From Phlebopus portentosus (taxonomy: Eukaryota > Basidiomycota > Agaricomycetes > Boletales > Boletinellaceae): a stretch of DNA of 64,000 nucleotides. A program made the position numbers and the translations under genes. The stretch is taken from the NCBI GenBank assembly GCA_037892935.1, contig JAYXKI010000008.1:1798001-1862000 (forward strand), in the 5' to 3' direction. Shown in pieces: positions 46,438-57,780 of the stretch (the first letter of the stretch is position 1; every line of letters starts with the position of its first letter). Below the pieces are notes generated by a model that did no database searches, was not told the DNA's origin, and saw nothing but the letters and a program-made list of their open reading frames with translations.

Positions 46438-49400
46438 TCATTTCACATTCCCAAAATCGAACGGCATTGCACGTAAATATCCCCCACCATGCCTTACCGT
46501 TTGATTGCACCTTGAGATGCTTCGCTTCACGCCCGCCAGAGCTTTCTGAAGTATACCATCCTTCCATTTCAGCTTCGTCGCAGACTCCATCGTGCTGCGT
46601 TCGGTCGCTGCCTTAAGGGCCTGCTCAAGCTCCTTGCTCGAGATCATGTCCTGCGTGGTACCTAAAGAAGCAGCAGCACCTGCCTTCGCGTCTTCTTACT
46701 TAGCCTCCTTCCACGTCCTTTCAATCGCAGCCTTCAGTTCCTCCTCATGCTTAGCGGTGAGTCTTGCTTCCAACACACGGAGTTCACTTTGCATGTCGAG
46801 CGGCGATCTCCGCTGCATCCGCACCCGGATTCTGCAGTTCAGCCCGCAGTTTTTCAGTAGCGGCGGTCACGGCCTGCTTTTGCTCCTGCTTGTATTTCTC
46901 CGCGAGTAACTTGTCCCTCTCCTCACGGAGAGCGGACTAGACAAAATCTAGAGAAATTATTGCTGGTAGTCAAAACTCAGTACACTCACCAAAGCAGCAT
47001 AGCAGCCTCGTGATCAGCGGCAGCCTTCATCGGCTAGTAACTTCGCTGACGTCTCTTTCTCCTGGACTGCAGCCGCCAGTTGAGTCTTCAGAGAATCCGA
47101 TGATGTCGCCACTGTGGCCTGACTGGCGAGGCGTTCCTTTTCATCGGACAGGTCCTTGACTTGCTTTCGCAGCTCAGCGACAGCCTCGTTCAACTTGGAA
47201 ATCTGATGATTCAGTTGCCCAGATCAGTTGTGAGATTCTTGCCCTAGAGACGAGTATTTCATTCGGAAGTCGGCGAGTGTAGCCTGCATGTCCTCAAACT
47301 GTAAGGTCAGTTGGTCAGGTCAGCGAAGCGTCTGTTTCAAAAGTGAGCCAAACATAAAAGTTTAGTCTAAGCATCCTTCTCGGCAGTGTAAGCCGCCTTC
47401 TCTTCCTCAGCCTTATGGAGATCGATCTGTAAGTCTTCGATCTCGTCCTTGAGAGCTTGGACATCATTCGGGTCAATACGATCGTACTAGTCATTGTCAA
47501 TAAGCCTTCAAGTATAAATACTATAAATACGGATCAGTTAACTTGCCTTCGTAAGAAGCTGAGCATTCCGTTCCTTCCATTGACGGCTCTCGTCTTCAAG
47601 CCGTTGAATCTGAGCATTCTTGGCATCAAGCTCAGCACGGAGCGTCTTCGCTTCTTCTTTAAGCGGATTCAGTTCTGATTGGAGGTGATTGAGTGTCGTC
47701 TCAAGCTGGCGTGCTTTGCGAGCTTGCGCTTCACTCTCTGCGCGAAGCGTAGCATTGCTTTCACGGAGAATGTTGAGTTGGTTAATCCTGTCCAACAGTT
47801 CGGCATGCTCAGCAGAATTACTGACAGCCTTCGCTGCATCTTCACGCTCCTTTTGAAAGAGTTAGAATGCATTGTAAGGATAAGCAGAACGGTGCGGACG
47901 AACATTTGACAGTGCCGTCCTTGTTTCCTCAAGAGCCTGGCTGAGATGGTCGATCTGTGCCTTTTGTCGTGCATTCTCCTGCTTGGAGAGCTCTAGTTGA
48001 AGGTCAACGATTTCCTTCTCCTTGCGCAGATAGGCTACCACGGAACGCAGCTCCACCACACGGCCATCCACATCATCACCGTCACCCAACTCTGGTACGG
48101 TCATGTTTGAATCCGCAGCTTGACGTATACGAGAGGCCTGTGAACTGACAGACTCCAGGTGCTGGTGAAGCAGGCTATTTTGTGCCGCAAGGTCTTTGCA
48201 ACTATATTCTTGCTTAGGGGGGATGTGTGAGGAAGTGAGCAGAACAGCTATGCTTACCGAGCTGTGAGATCTGCAATCTCCTTGTTAAGAACTTCTCGCT
48301 GCTGGTTCCAACTAGCTTCCGATGCAGTCAAGTTCGCCTGAGCAGTCTCGGCTTGAACCGTCTTCTCGCGTAACGAAGCCCGTGCCTCGCTGAGCTCCTT
48401 CTTGAAAGCGTCCACGACCTTGATCGACTCGGCATGAGCGACGATTTCGCGAGAATATTTATCTTCAGCGGCCTTTATACAGCAGGTAAGTTCACTGATG
48501 CTCTTGACATCATAATAGACCCACCTTGGCACGCTCCATCTGCTCTCGTATCTCATTCTCGCGAGATGTTTGATCAGTGCGCGAGGTCATCTCAGCGTTA
48601 GTAATATCAACAATTGTGTCCTCCAGCATCTTCTTGTCCTGAGTGTATGTCTCGCGCTCCTTTTCGAGCGTTTGCTGGAGCTCGCCGTTCTTCGTGTTAA
48701 GCCGAGTGATCTCATCCTGCAGAGATGATATTTTCTCCTCAAGTGCCTTCCGTTCAAACTAGATATGATGAAGATCAGTATATGATGCAGAGGACGAATA
48801 AACTCCTGTACCTCGACTTTAGCGATCTGAGCTTCGGTGGATGCCTTATACTCGTCATGCGTGGCAGACAGTGATTGCAGAGCAGCTTCACTGGCCTGGC
48901 TGATTTCCTGGAATTGCTGCACATGACTGCGGGCAGCGGCAAGATCAACTTCGGCAGCCTTCAATGCGGCCCTACGTGGTATCAAGAAAGTCAATAACCA
49001 ACTAATACAAAAATGCGGTCAAACTTACCGGAGTTCGGCGACTTCAACCTTGAGTTCTTGCTCCGAGCTGTCTTCGCCGGCGGGCGGACGTGAAGCGTCA
49101 CCAGTCGTGACAGTGACCGAGGAAGTACGTCGCTCGTAAACGGCAATCTTCTCTTCATTCATCTGCACCTGCTTGACAAGCTCATCCACTCGTTCTTGTA
49201 GGTGTTTCCGACTTGTATCAGCCTCCACAAGAGATTCTCGGGCCTTTGACAAGTTCTCCACCTGCCATAATATTCAATAACGTAGGAGACATTTTCAGAA
49301 GTATCTAACTTACGGAGCGATCAACCTTAGTTCGCAGTTCCTGAACTTTGATATCCTTCTGCAATGAAATTTGTCGGACTGTGTCGCGCTCGCGGGATAG

Positions 49401-50880
49401 CTGAGTTCGAAGATCCTGACTAAAGCATCAAAAATTGAATGTTATTACGCTAAAGTAAACTTGATATGGGGAACACTTACGCTTGGCCCTCCAGATTATG
49501 GATTTGAGACTCGAATCTTCGCCTATCGCTGCCGTTCGCCTTGTCAATGTCATTGTGCATTTTCTGCACGTTGGCAATCAAGTCCGCCATACGAGACCGC
49601 TCCAGAGACAGAATCTTGTTCTCATCAATTAGTCGAGTCTGCACATTCTACATCTCGAGTTAATATGAATCACAAGACGAGTAAATTAACGGCTACGCAC
49701 CTCCCAGATCTTCTTTTTTGCACAAAAATTGGAGCATTCGTTCCGCAATCACTCGATCTGGGTATTAGCAGAGGCTGATTCTTCGGCAGCATGGTTACAT
49801 GCGATATCCAGACGTGTGTATCGATCGTGCAGTTGTCGGTTCCGTTTCTGCAGATTTTGAGCTTCTCGCTCGTGCATGATGTACTGTTCCTGAGCCATGC
49901 GATGTCGCTCTAGCCCAAATGGTGAGCTTGACCCGTTGAGGACACAAGGGAAATAAACTCACCATTGAGGAATTCAATCCTCGCGTTACTGGATTCACGC
50001 TGGTATTGCAGAACTTCTTCGCGAAGCTTGATAGTACCAACGCCCATTTCTTTTCGGTATGCCTCGAAGTTAGCTCGGAACGGAATTCCTCGGGCTCCTT
50101 CTGTAATTCAGTTGGCTCGCGAACACGTACGTTCACCTGTGGAGACGATGAGCCCGCTTGTTGAGTAGAAGTAGCAGCTGGAAGTGCTCCGCCCCGTTCA
50201 TAACGAGAAAATCATAGTCTTCAGCGTGTCTCTCTCCTTGATATAAGCCCGAATCGTCGCCTGGTGGCCGGCTTGGGTACTCTCAAGTTGAGCTTCGGAC
50301 GTCGTGATTGCCTCGTCCGCCTCACGAATAGCTTCATTCTGCTCGTTCTCCGTTCGCGCCTTGTACTCCTGCTCGGCTTTTTTCACTCTTGCCAAAAACC
50401 TCCCGGATGAAACTAGCCTTGTCCGTCTGCTGTGGCTCTGGGATCGGCTTATAGAGGACGAGGTTATTCGTAGTGACGCCTTCCACGCTCGATGCTGGTT
50501 GAATAACCTGCATATCTTCATCCGAAGGCAGCGTCGCGTCCAGTAATCGAACCAGTTGAGGAGACGTTTGATTTGCAGGCCAAGATCATCAAGCTGCCAT
50601 TTCTGTAGAGCATCCTTTTCCTTCGTAAGGCTTTGCTTTGAAATGGCTCTCGTCGTCGAAATGATGCACACGTACGAGCCTGTCTTCCCTGCCCGATGCG
50701 TAGCACTTCCCTGAAGGGTGCATGTTCGATGTTGAGTGTGAACATAGAGGTAGGGAGCGACGGGCGACGAGCGACGAGCGCTGAGCGAATGGCGGAGGCT
50801 GAAGGCAAGCACTTAGATAAGAAAGAAGGAGGGGAAGGGGAGCACGGGACTTGGCCTTAGCCGGTCTCTCGACATTCACC
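46438..50880 (-). pseudogene. MLP1: TPR/MLP1 nuclear-basket protein, truncated
   Basis: Almost all minus-strand exons encode long coiled coil with family-specific anchors: ALQKWQLDDLGLQIKRLL (about 50580), TTNNLVLYKPIPE in another frame (about 50450), EAIREADEAITTSEAQLES (about 50300) followed by IRAYIKERDTLKTMI, NEEKIAVYERRTSSV (about 49140), VEVAELR, and FQEISQASEAALQSL with THDEYKASTEAQIAKVE (48815-48910). TPR/MLP1 forms the nuclear basket and helps mRNA surveillance. About 900 N-terminal residues are missing: homology begins right beside two hairpin repeats at 50853-50999. Frames shift between 50440 and 50600, and towards the 3' end an intron donor is lost near 47365 and stops occur near 47230. 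Many short introns are retained. Likely a truncated genomic copy rather than a working gene. Confidence 0.75.
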
Positions 50881-50917
50881 AAGTGCTTAGATTTTTGTCG
50901 AGAGACCGGCTAAGGCC
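50853..50917. repeat. Hairpin 1: 21-bp perfect inverted repeat, 23-nt loop
   Basis: Arms 50853-50873 (contains TTAGCCGGTCTCTCGAC) and 50897-50917 are perfect reverse complements. The loop contains AAGTGCTTAGATTTTT. Confidence 0.92.
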
Positions 50918-50936
50918 CAATCCGCGGATTGCCCAG

Positions 50937-50999
50937 CCATTAGCCGGTCTCTCGACAATAGCGTAGTGCTCAGATTTTTGTCGAGAGACCGGCTAATGG
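50937..50999. repeat. Hairpin 2: 20-bp perfect inverted repeat, 23-nt loop
   Basis: Arms 50937-50956 and 50980-50999 share the 17-base core of hairpin 1. The 23-nt loop is related (TAGTGCTCAGATTTTT), but the outermost bases of the arms differ (CCA against GGCC). In both hairpins the outer bases changed in a compensating way. Confidence 0.92.
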
Positions 51000-51797
51000 G
51001 TGGGAATTTGGAAGAGAACTTACGAAATGAGCCCATCAGCACCAAAACCTAGCCGACCTACCGGTCCTTGAGAAGGACCGGCAGCTCCAAGTCCTGCAGG
51101 CTTGTAATACTTGTAAATACCATCCGGCTGCATCCAGGAGTGCATTCTCAACAGAATCATGAGAGAGCAATGATGAGATGCTGCCCCCATAGCCCAAGAA
51201 TCCATCCAGTGGGACTTTCTTCAGATTTGTCCTTAGTTTTCAAGTTGTGCAAGCCAGAAAGATTAGATTTAGAGCCAGCAAAGAGAGGCATGAAGGAGCA
51301 AAGGAATGCATTCAGAATAGTGTATTGTTTACTGAGCAAAAATGAATATTTTTTCTTTCAGGATGAGGTGGAAAGAATTGAAGAAAAAAATGGTGGCTGG
51401 CTGGCTGGCTGTATGCACATGCAGCCACACATGTGCATTGATTGAGTGAGTGTGACCGAGAGGGGCCCCCAAATTGGGAGCGGCTGTGTGGGGCCGCGTG
51501 GGGTGCCGCTCGGCAGCCAGGGTCTGAGCGACGATCAGTGCCGATCGCTTAGCTCATCGGTCTCTCGCCACGATCTAAGTGTTGCTTTACTTGTAATCTC
51601 TTCGTTCACCAAATTGGAATCTAAATGCCTATTAACAAACATCAAATATATTTTGTGCCTAAATGCATTATTAAATTTCAAATTTCATTTGTCATCTAGT
51701 TATATTTGTTCCGGACTTAAATAACAGTTTGCCCGCTGTGGCTGTGTTTGGCTCGGACGCGTCAGAGCACGTGAAACGCGGGTGTGACAATACAATA
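51000..51797. other. Non-coding spacer
   Basis: No supported gene. A diverged relative of the hairpin motif, CGGTCTCTCGCC then TAAGTGTTGC, is at about 51557-51590. CAGTTTGCCCGCTGTG at 51725-51740 is repeated at 53212-53227, flanking the palindrome between. Confidence 0.55.
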
Positions 51798-53183
51798 CAC
51801 AGGGGGCAGAACCTTATTTTATAGGCTCAGAAATTTGATCCAGAATAGGAATATAAAATAAAATCTTTTAGAACCCATTTTTAATCATAAAGAATTAGAA
51901 ATATTTGAGATGCAAAAATAGAATTCAGAAGATTATTTTCTAATTCCTATATTTTAAGCATTAAGAATTATAAGTTTTTAAAATCACTTTTTTTTTTTAC
52001 TTTTTAAGCCTTGCATATTCTATTAAGTTTTATAAATTTACATAGTATTGAAATAGATATAAATATTTTATATACTTGATAGTGTTTTCTAGGATAAATT
52101 ATTTAAAATAAAAATCAGTCTGAAATATGTTTGAGAATATTATAAATAGGAGGACTTTAAACTTATAATTTTCTATATTGTTTTTCAAGTAAAGAAATTC
52201 TTATAAATATTTTAAATAAAAAAAGCTATAAAATACATTACTAATTTATAAGTTCTAAAGGGTTTTGAATATAATACAAAATTATAAATTAAGTCGGCTA
52301 TAGAATAACATATTTTGCAACCTTTAGAATATACTATTCTGAAGGCAATAGAATTTGCAATTCTTTAGACATAAGAACTTGTTTTAGATTAATAAATTTT
52401 ATGCATGTTATAACTTAAAATATAATTTGATACAAAAAGTTTAAGTTTTTGAGCTATAAAAATAGAAAATAAGCTAGAATTTTATATTTTAGAGTATCCT
52501 AAACTATATAAAATCAAATTTATGTAGCTCAAAAACTTAAACTTTTTGTATCAAATTATATTTTAAGTTATAACATGCATAAAATTTATTAATCTAAAAC
52601 AAGTTCTTATGTCTAAAGAATTGCAAATTCTATTGCCTTCAGAATAGTATATTCTAAAGGTTGCAAAATATGTTATATCTATAGCCGACTTAATTTATAA
52701 TTTTGTATTATATTCAAAACCCTTTAGAACTTATAAATTAGTAATGTATTTTATAGCTTTTTTTATTTAAAATATTTATAAGAATTTCTTTACTTGAAAA
52801 ACAATATAGAAAATTATAAGTTTAAAGTCCTCCTATTTATAATATTCTCAAACATATTTCAGACTGATTTTTATTTTAAATAATTTATCCTAGAAAACAC
52901 TATCAAGTATATAAAATATTTATATCTATTTCAATACTATGTAAATTTATAAAACTTAATAGAATATGCAAGGCTTAAAAAGTAAAAAAAAAAGTGATTT
53001 TAAAAACTTATAATTCTTAATGCTTAAAATATAGGAATTAGAAAATAATCTTCTGAATTCTATTTTTGCATCTCAAATATTTCTAATTCTTTATGATTAA
53101 AAATGGGTTCCAAAAGATTTTATTCTATATTCTTATTCTGGATCAAATTTCTGAGCCTATAAAATAAGGTTCTGCCCCCTATG
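51798..53183. mobile_element. 1386-bp AT-rich palindromic (foldback) element
   Basis: Left arm 51798-52456 and right arm 52524-53183 are inverted copies with very few differences over about 660 bp, around a 67-bp unpaired centre. The outer ends are CACAGGGGGCAGAACC (left) and its complement with one change (right: CATAGG...). ATA is repeated on both sides (51795-51797, 53184-53186). A CAC-type terminus with a 3-bp duplication would fit a CACTA/EnSpm-like non-autonomous element, but this is tentative. No ORF. Confidence 0.85.
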
Positions 53184-53266
53184 ATACTTATGAAAAAGGC
53201 AGTGTAAATACCAGTTTGCCCGCTGTGATCGTGATCGTCACACTTCCGCTTCTTCGGTTCCACTCT

Positions 53267-55160
53267 ATGACCACCCCAACGGGGTCAGCAAGCATGTCGG
53301 ATCAGAGAGTCTAGTGCCTCCTTATTGACCACGAGAAGAAGGCTGCCTTCGAAAATGCCTTTTCCGTCATCATCGGCCCTGACGCGTACATTGAAGAGTT
53401 AACGAAGAAGGCCAAGGAAGAGCGAACAGCTGACCTCGAGCACGTCGATGCTGCCAGGCTCACGGTGTGGAGATGCACGGATCCCGGAATCGACTTTGGC
53501 AATATGGACTCTGACGACTTTAATAAGCGACTCAAAGAGATCTTCTTCCCCGATGAGAAGAAAGTTAAGAAGCTCAATCCGAGGCTGGGGGTGGACCAAC
53601 TTGCAGATGAGACACTACTTTTCGAGATTCCCGGTGCGTCGCACTTCTTCCTCTTTTCAAGATGTAGCTTAATTGATTGTCCTGGACTTCTTGTAGCCAT
53701 CTCTACTAAGCGGCCAAGGTCTTCCGAAGCGGAGACTGGAGAAGACCGTCTCAACAAGCTTTTGAAAAAGGCGCCATCGTCCCTTACCAATGAGGAGGTA
53801 TTCCGAAAAACAGCCGGAGATTTTGTAAAGATGAACCGACCATTCGAACGTCACACGATTCCCATCGAGTTGCTCGATCCGCATTTCGGAAAGTTCAAGG
53901 ACAATTGCTCAGTGCCTCCGGAACCATGGTCTCAGGAGCTTCTTCTTGAACTCACTTCGGCGGCGTGCCAATGGTACGATAGTGAAACGGACCGCCGCTC
54001 GGCAATTCTAGACGTCTTGAACAAGAGTGGAATTCAAATGGCGGCGGAAACGATCAACCACACTGAGTACAAGACTGATGGCAATTGTCGAGTTGTCGTC
54101 ATGCCGGCTGCAATCAGGGAATGCAAGACTACGACAGGAATCAATTCCGCAGTCTTTCAAAGCGTCGGTTACTATGCGCAATTTCTCAATAATGCGAAGA
54201 AGAAGATTAAACAATCCCGCTTCCCTTGTGTTCTCTTCATTGACACCGGTATGTCGAAAGTTGTTGATTCTTTTATTTTAAACCCTGCTGATCGGGCATT
54301 TTAGGAACGCTCTTTGGTTTATATGGGTGTATATGGACGGGGAAGTACATACACGTGGAACCCCTGACCCCCGTATACGACCTAACATGCCACTCCACTG
54401 ACGAAATCTCCAGGGATGCAATAGCATCTGTCTGGAACGCTTTCAAGGAAACCATTCGTAACCTTGAATCGTACTATGATACCCTCGTTGATCCGCCTAT
54501 CACAATAAACCTCACGTTTCCTTATCCGACAAGCTACGTGGATGAGACTGACCAGGTAGTCAATTTCACGTATCTATCACGAATTGAAGGAAACCTGGTT
54601 TTTACTGCACAGACCAACGGCGACCCGAAAGAGAAAATATGCATCAAGTTCACGAGACGCTATTCAGAAACGGCACACCGATTACTTGCTGACCATGGGT
54701 ATACTCCGCAGCTTCGGCGGGTAGTCCCTCGTCCTGGAAATTGGTTGCAGGTTGTCATGGATTACTCGAATTATGCTCCACTTTCCGATGCCCACCTGAA
54801 CTCGGACGAACAGGAAAAAGTGAGATCTAGCGTACAACGAATTGTCCAGGTGCTTCATAAGAATGACATTGTTCATGGTGATATTCGAGAGGTCAATATC
54901 CTCATCGATAAGGAGACGCTATCTGTCCAGCTGATAGATTTCGATTGGGCAGGGACAGATGGGCAAGCCAGATATCCGAGACAGATCAACACCAAGTCTG
55001 TTCGACGTCCACATGGCGCATCTGATGGGAAACTGATCACCAAAGAGCACGATACGAAAATGGTGGACTTTCTGTTCGACGTCCCCATAGCACTTCTGAT
55101 GGGAAACTGATCACCAAAGAGCACGATATGACAATGGTGGACTTCCTGCTTGCTGAATAA
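53267..55160 (+). pseudogene. Crinkler (CRN) with nuclease-like and kinase modules
   Basis: Proposed exons: 53267-53633, 53697-54248 and 54305 to about 55110. Introns 53634-53696 (GTGCGT...GTAG) and 54249-54304 (GTATGT...TTAG) keep the frame. The header domain (53320-53633) has the Crinkler-type sequence of short beta/alpha elements with LTVWRC. The middle part resembles a PD-(D/E)xK nuclease: IRECKTTTG (about 54115) followed by QSVGYYAQF. The C-terminal part is protein-kinase-like with VHGDIREVNILI (54872-54907, catalytic loop HGD) and LIDFDWAG (about 54935-54958, DFD for the usual DFG). Defects: in-frame TAG at 53312-53314 and a 74-bp tandem duplication near the 3' end that shifts the last residues. 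This nuclease-kinase architecture is known from eukaryotic Crinklers. If the TAG is read around by an unseen splice it might be live; I call it broken. Confidence 0.72.
55006..55150. repeat. 74-bp tandem duplication at the CRN 3' end
   Basis: TCTGATGGGAAACTGATCAC begins at 55021 and again at 55095, offset 74. The copies share CAAAGAGCACGATA and ATGGTGGACTT. Since 74 is not a multiple of three, the frame changes after the first unit and ends in a new short tail. Confidence 0.9.
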
Positions 55161-55860
55161 TAGTTTTATTTCCTATGTTCTTTTACTGCCTTTTTCATAT
55201 GTATTGTCACTCGTGACTTCTGTGATTTTTGTCACACAGAACACCTCAAAATATAAAAATCACCATATCTCACTCAATTCTTGACCATTTTTTTGCATGA
55301 TCTAAGTTGTTAAATCCATAGTTTTAAGATCCATTTCAAACTCTAACAAGGATGAATAGAAATGAGGAAAGAATGAGTGAGATATGTTGCAAAAGGTGTG
55401 TTTCTTTGATGATGATATTTATTATATCATCGTGATCGATATTGATATGGAAATCTAAATTGATATTTTCTTTATCAGCAAAGAATATCATTCACTGCAT
55501 ATTGGGTCCCTAACACATGCCTGTGTAGCCGTACGTACCTAAGATAAGGAAATCTACGCAAAAATCTGTCTTACATCACACAGAAAATTTGATACATTAC
55601 ATACACAGATATATGCATTTCTGTGTAGATCATCAGCCAACATAAAAGTCTGGATAGTTTTGTCTAGCTGATGTGGTGCTTGATTAGATTTTGAGAGTTG
55701 ATATAAAAGAACTAGACTAAATTTGTATAATCGAACTATGTAAATCTACACAGATCTACGCATGCGAGACTGCGAGTGACGAGAGTGTCAGATGAACTTA
55801 GATGCATTTGTCGTCCTCTTTGTCTCTTGCCACCACTGTATTGCCACTCTATCCACCCCC
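55161..55860. other. Non-coding; holds left inverted-repeat end
   Basis: No gene. 55430-55490 has nested TGATATT/AATATCA words. 55491-55532 (TCACTGCATATT, spacer, CACATGCCTGTGTAG) is the inverted counterpart of 58083-58122 beyond the chimera, suggesting a mobile unit from about 55430 to 58200. Confidence 0.5.
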
Positions 55861-56632
55861 AGCACCTACAAATCATCTCCGTCCCTGCTTCATCCACCTC
55901 ATTCATGACTGTTTCATGGCACCGTCACTGAGGCCATCATCACCGTTCCTGCTTACTTTAACAATTCGCAAAGGACGCCGGTGTCATCTCTGGCCTCAAC
56001 TTCTTCCGAATCATCAACAAAACCATGGCAGCCGCTATCGCGTATGGTCTTGACAAGAAGCTCCAAGGCAAGTGTACCTTGGTGGAGGTACCTTTGATGT
56101 GTCGCTCTTGACCATTGAGGAGGGTATCTTCGAAGTCAAGGCGACTGCCGGCGACACTCACTTGGGTGGTGAGGACTTTGACAATCGCCTCGTAAACCAT
56201 TTCGTTCAGGAGTTCAAGTGCAAGAATAAGAAGGGTATGCATTTTTAATTCATTGCGATGATGCACGATCAACTGATTTTCTTAGATCTCTCATCGAACC
56301 TTCATGCTCTTCACCGACTCCGCACTGCCTGCGAGCGTGCGAAGTGTACACTGTCATCGGCAGTGCAGACGACCATCAAAATTGATTCGCTCTATGAGGG
56401 TATCGACTTCTACTCCTCGATCACCTGTGCACGATTCGAGAAGCTGTTCCAGGACCAGGATCTCTTCCGTTCCATGCTTGAGCCTGTCGAGAGGCTTATC
56501 CGGGACTTCAAGATTGGCAAGTCCGATGTCTATGAGAATGTCCTTGTCAGCGGTTCCACCCGTATCCTCCATATTGTCAAGCTCTTTTCTGACTTCTTCA
56601 ACAGCAAGGCGCCATGCAAGTCTATCAACCCA
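55861..56632 (+). pseudogene. HSP70 5' part of chimera, copy 2
   Basis: Second copy of 17365-18135, with the same missing start, the same leading non-HSP70 sequence (CACCTACAAATCATCTCCGT) and the same retained intron. Here the intron acceptor (CTTAG, about 56285) is intact. Motifs seen: [49 protein letters not shown] deletion near 55970 and small indels separate it from copy 1. HSP70 stops at 56632, where a foreign reversed piece begins. Confidence 0.88.
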
Positions 56633-57021
56633 AGGTCAACTTGGCTGGCTGTACGGGAAGGAACAAGTTTGATGGCACTGAGACGCAACTTCTCCTCTCT
56701 GACTTTCGCGGCCTGCTCTTCAAGGACACGTTTATAATCAAAGGGCATGACACGAACGAATAATGAGAGGAGATGATGGAAATCGTGAAGAACGCGATTG
56801 GCGACCTCTGAACCAGTATAGTGACGATGATCCTCGATAAGACTGCGTAAGAGAGCAATTTCCTTTGGATCGGTGACCTTTCCGAGTTCCACCATTTCCA
56901 TGTTGACCTTTGAGGCGAAAGTATGCACAAGATTCAGTACGTATGCTATTCCTCCGCTCATACCAGCGGCGAAGTTACGACCAGTTGTACCGAGCACTAC
57001 AAGACGGCCACCAGTCATATT
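56633..57021 (-). pseudogene. GLT1: GLT1 (glutamate synthase) C-terminal fragment insert
   Basis: Minus-strand frame reads NMTGGRLVVLGTTGRNFAAG, MSGGIAYVL, NMEMVELGKVTDPKEIALL, LIEDHRHYTGSEVANRVL and [18 protein letters not shown], then [11 protein letters not shown]. This is the gltB-like C-terminal domain of the large NADH-glutamate synthase, followed by its linker. The 389-bp fragment is open throughout, has no intron, and lies in reverse between two halves of a sequence that is continuous in chimera copy 1 (copy 1 joins CAACCCA to GATGAGGCTG directly). It is therefore a later insertion. Confidence 0.9.
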
Positions 57022-57717
57022 GATGAGGCTGTCGTGGACGTCTTCGTGGTAACTTGATGGGGAAACGTGTCGATTTTTCAGCACATACTGTCATCACCGG
57101 AGATCCAAACTGGAACTTGACGAAGTTGGCGTGCGCCGAAGAGCATCACCATGCCTCTCACGTACCAAGAAAGAGGTTAGTAGGAAGAGTGTCTTGATTG
57201 ACGTGCGATTTAAAATTGTTTGACAGTGACTCCGTACAATATTACATACTTACAAGAGCTCATGCGGAATAGATTGAGAGAATGCCCTCAAGCATGATAT
57301 GTGATTCAAGATACCGGGGAGCGTATAGATCTTCGGTACAATAAGCGCACGGACGTCTTTCTTTAGTATCGACGCAGTTATGTCCTCTTCAACCGACAGC
57401 CATCGTTGCGCGAGATGTCTATGATGTGTCTCAGGGTCCAACTAATGCCCTATTTGAATGCGTGCCCGACCTATATGTTCGTGTCTGAACTCTGACCAAT
57501 TTTATGCAAGCTTTCGTCTCAATCAATGCCGACTTCCATGGTGATGAATTGAACTGGTGGTGAAATGAACATGCAGTATGTCGTATCACTTCCGCTTTGT
57601 GTTATTGTCTCTGATCTCCGTGTAGCGTTCCCCAGAGCGAGGAGACTGGGGCCGAACTCAGTCAAATAGGGTGGGTCCTCAGGCAGATCATTTCGCTCTA
57701 AGCGAACAAGACCGTTG
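57022..57717 (+). pseudogene. RPB1: RPB1 fragment inside chimera, copy 2
   Basis: Same join as copy 1 but longer. It has LMGKRVDFS (about 57058), the GTTAGT...GACAG intron (about 57176-57225), TPYNI, then VLFNRQPSLREMSMM (57380-57415) that copy 1 lacks, the loop NADFHGD (57525-57545) with the same Asp-to-His change, and PQ-EETGAELSQIGWVLRQII (57630-57690). After QANK-like sequence it returns to HSP70. The shared loop mutation shows both chimeras descend from one already mutated ancestor. Confidence 0.87.
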
Positions 57718-57780
57718 ACTGCTATCCTCAAAGGTGACACCTTGGAGAAGACCAAGACCCCCTCTTGCTTCATGTATCTA
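57718..57780 (+). pseudogene. HSP70 3' stub of chimera, copy 2
   Basis: Only CTATCCTCAAAGGTGACACC and the next 30 bases remain of the part that continues for 450 bp in copy 1. Homology ends at about 57772. Confidence 0.8.

Noticed and set aside
51798..53183. Assigning the palindrome to hAT because the end contains CAGGGG
   Set aside because: hAT elements give 8-bp duplications; here only ATA is repeated at the ends.
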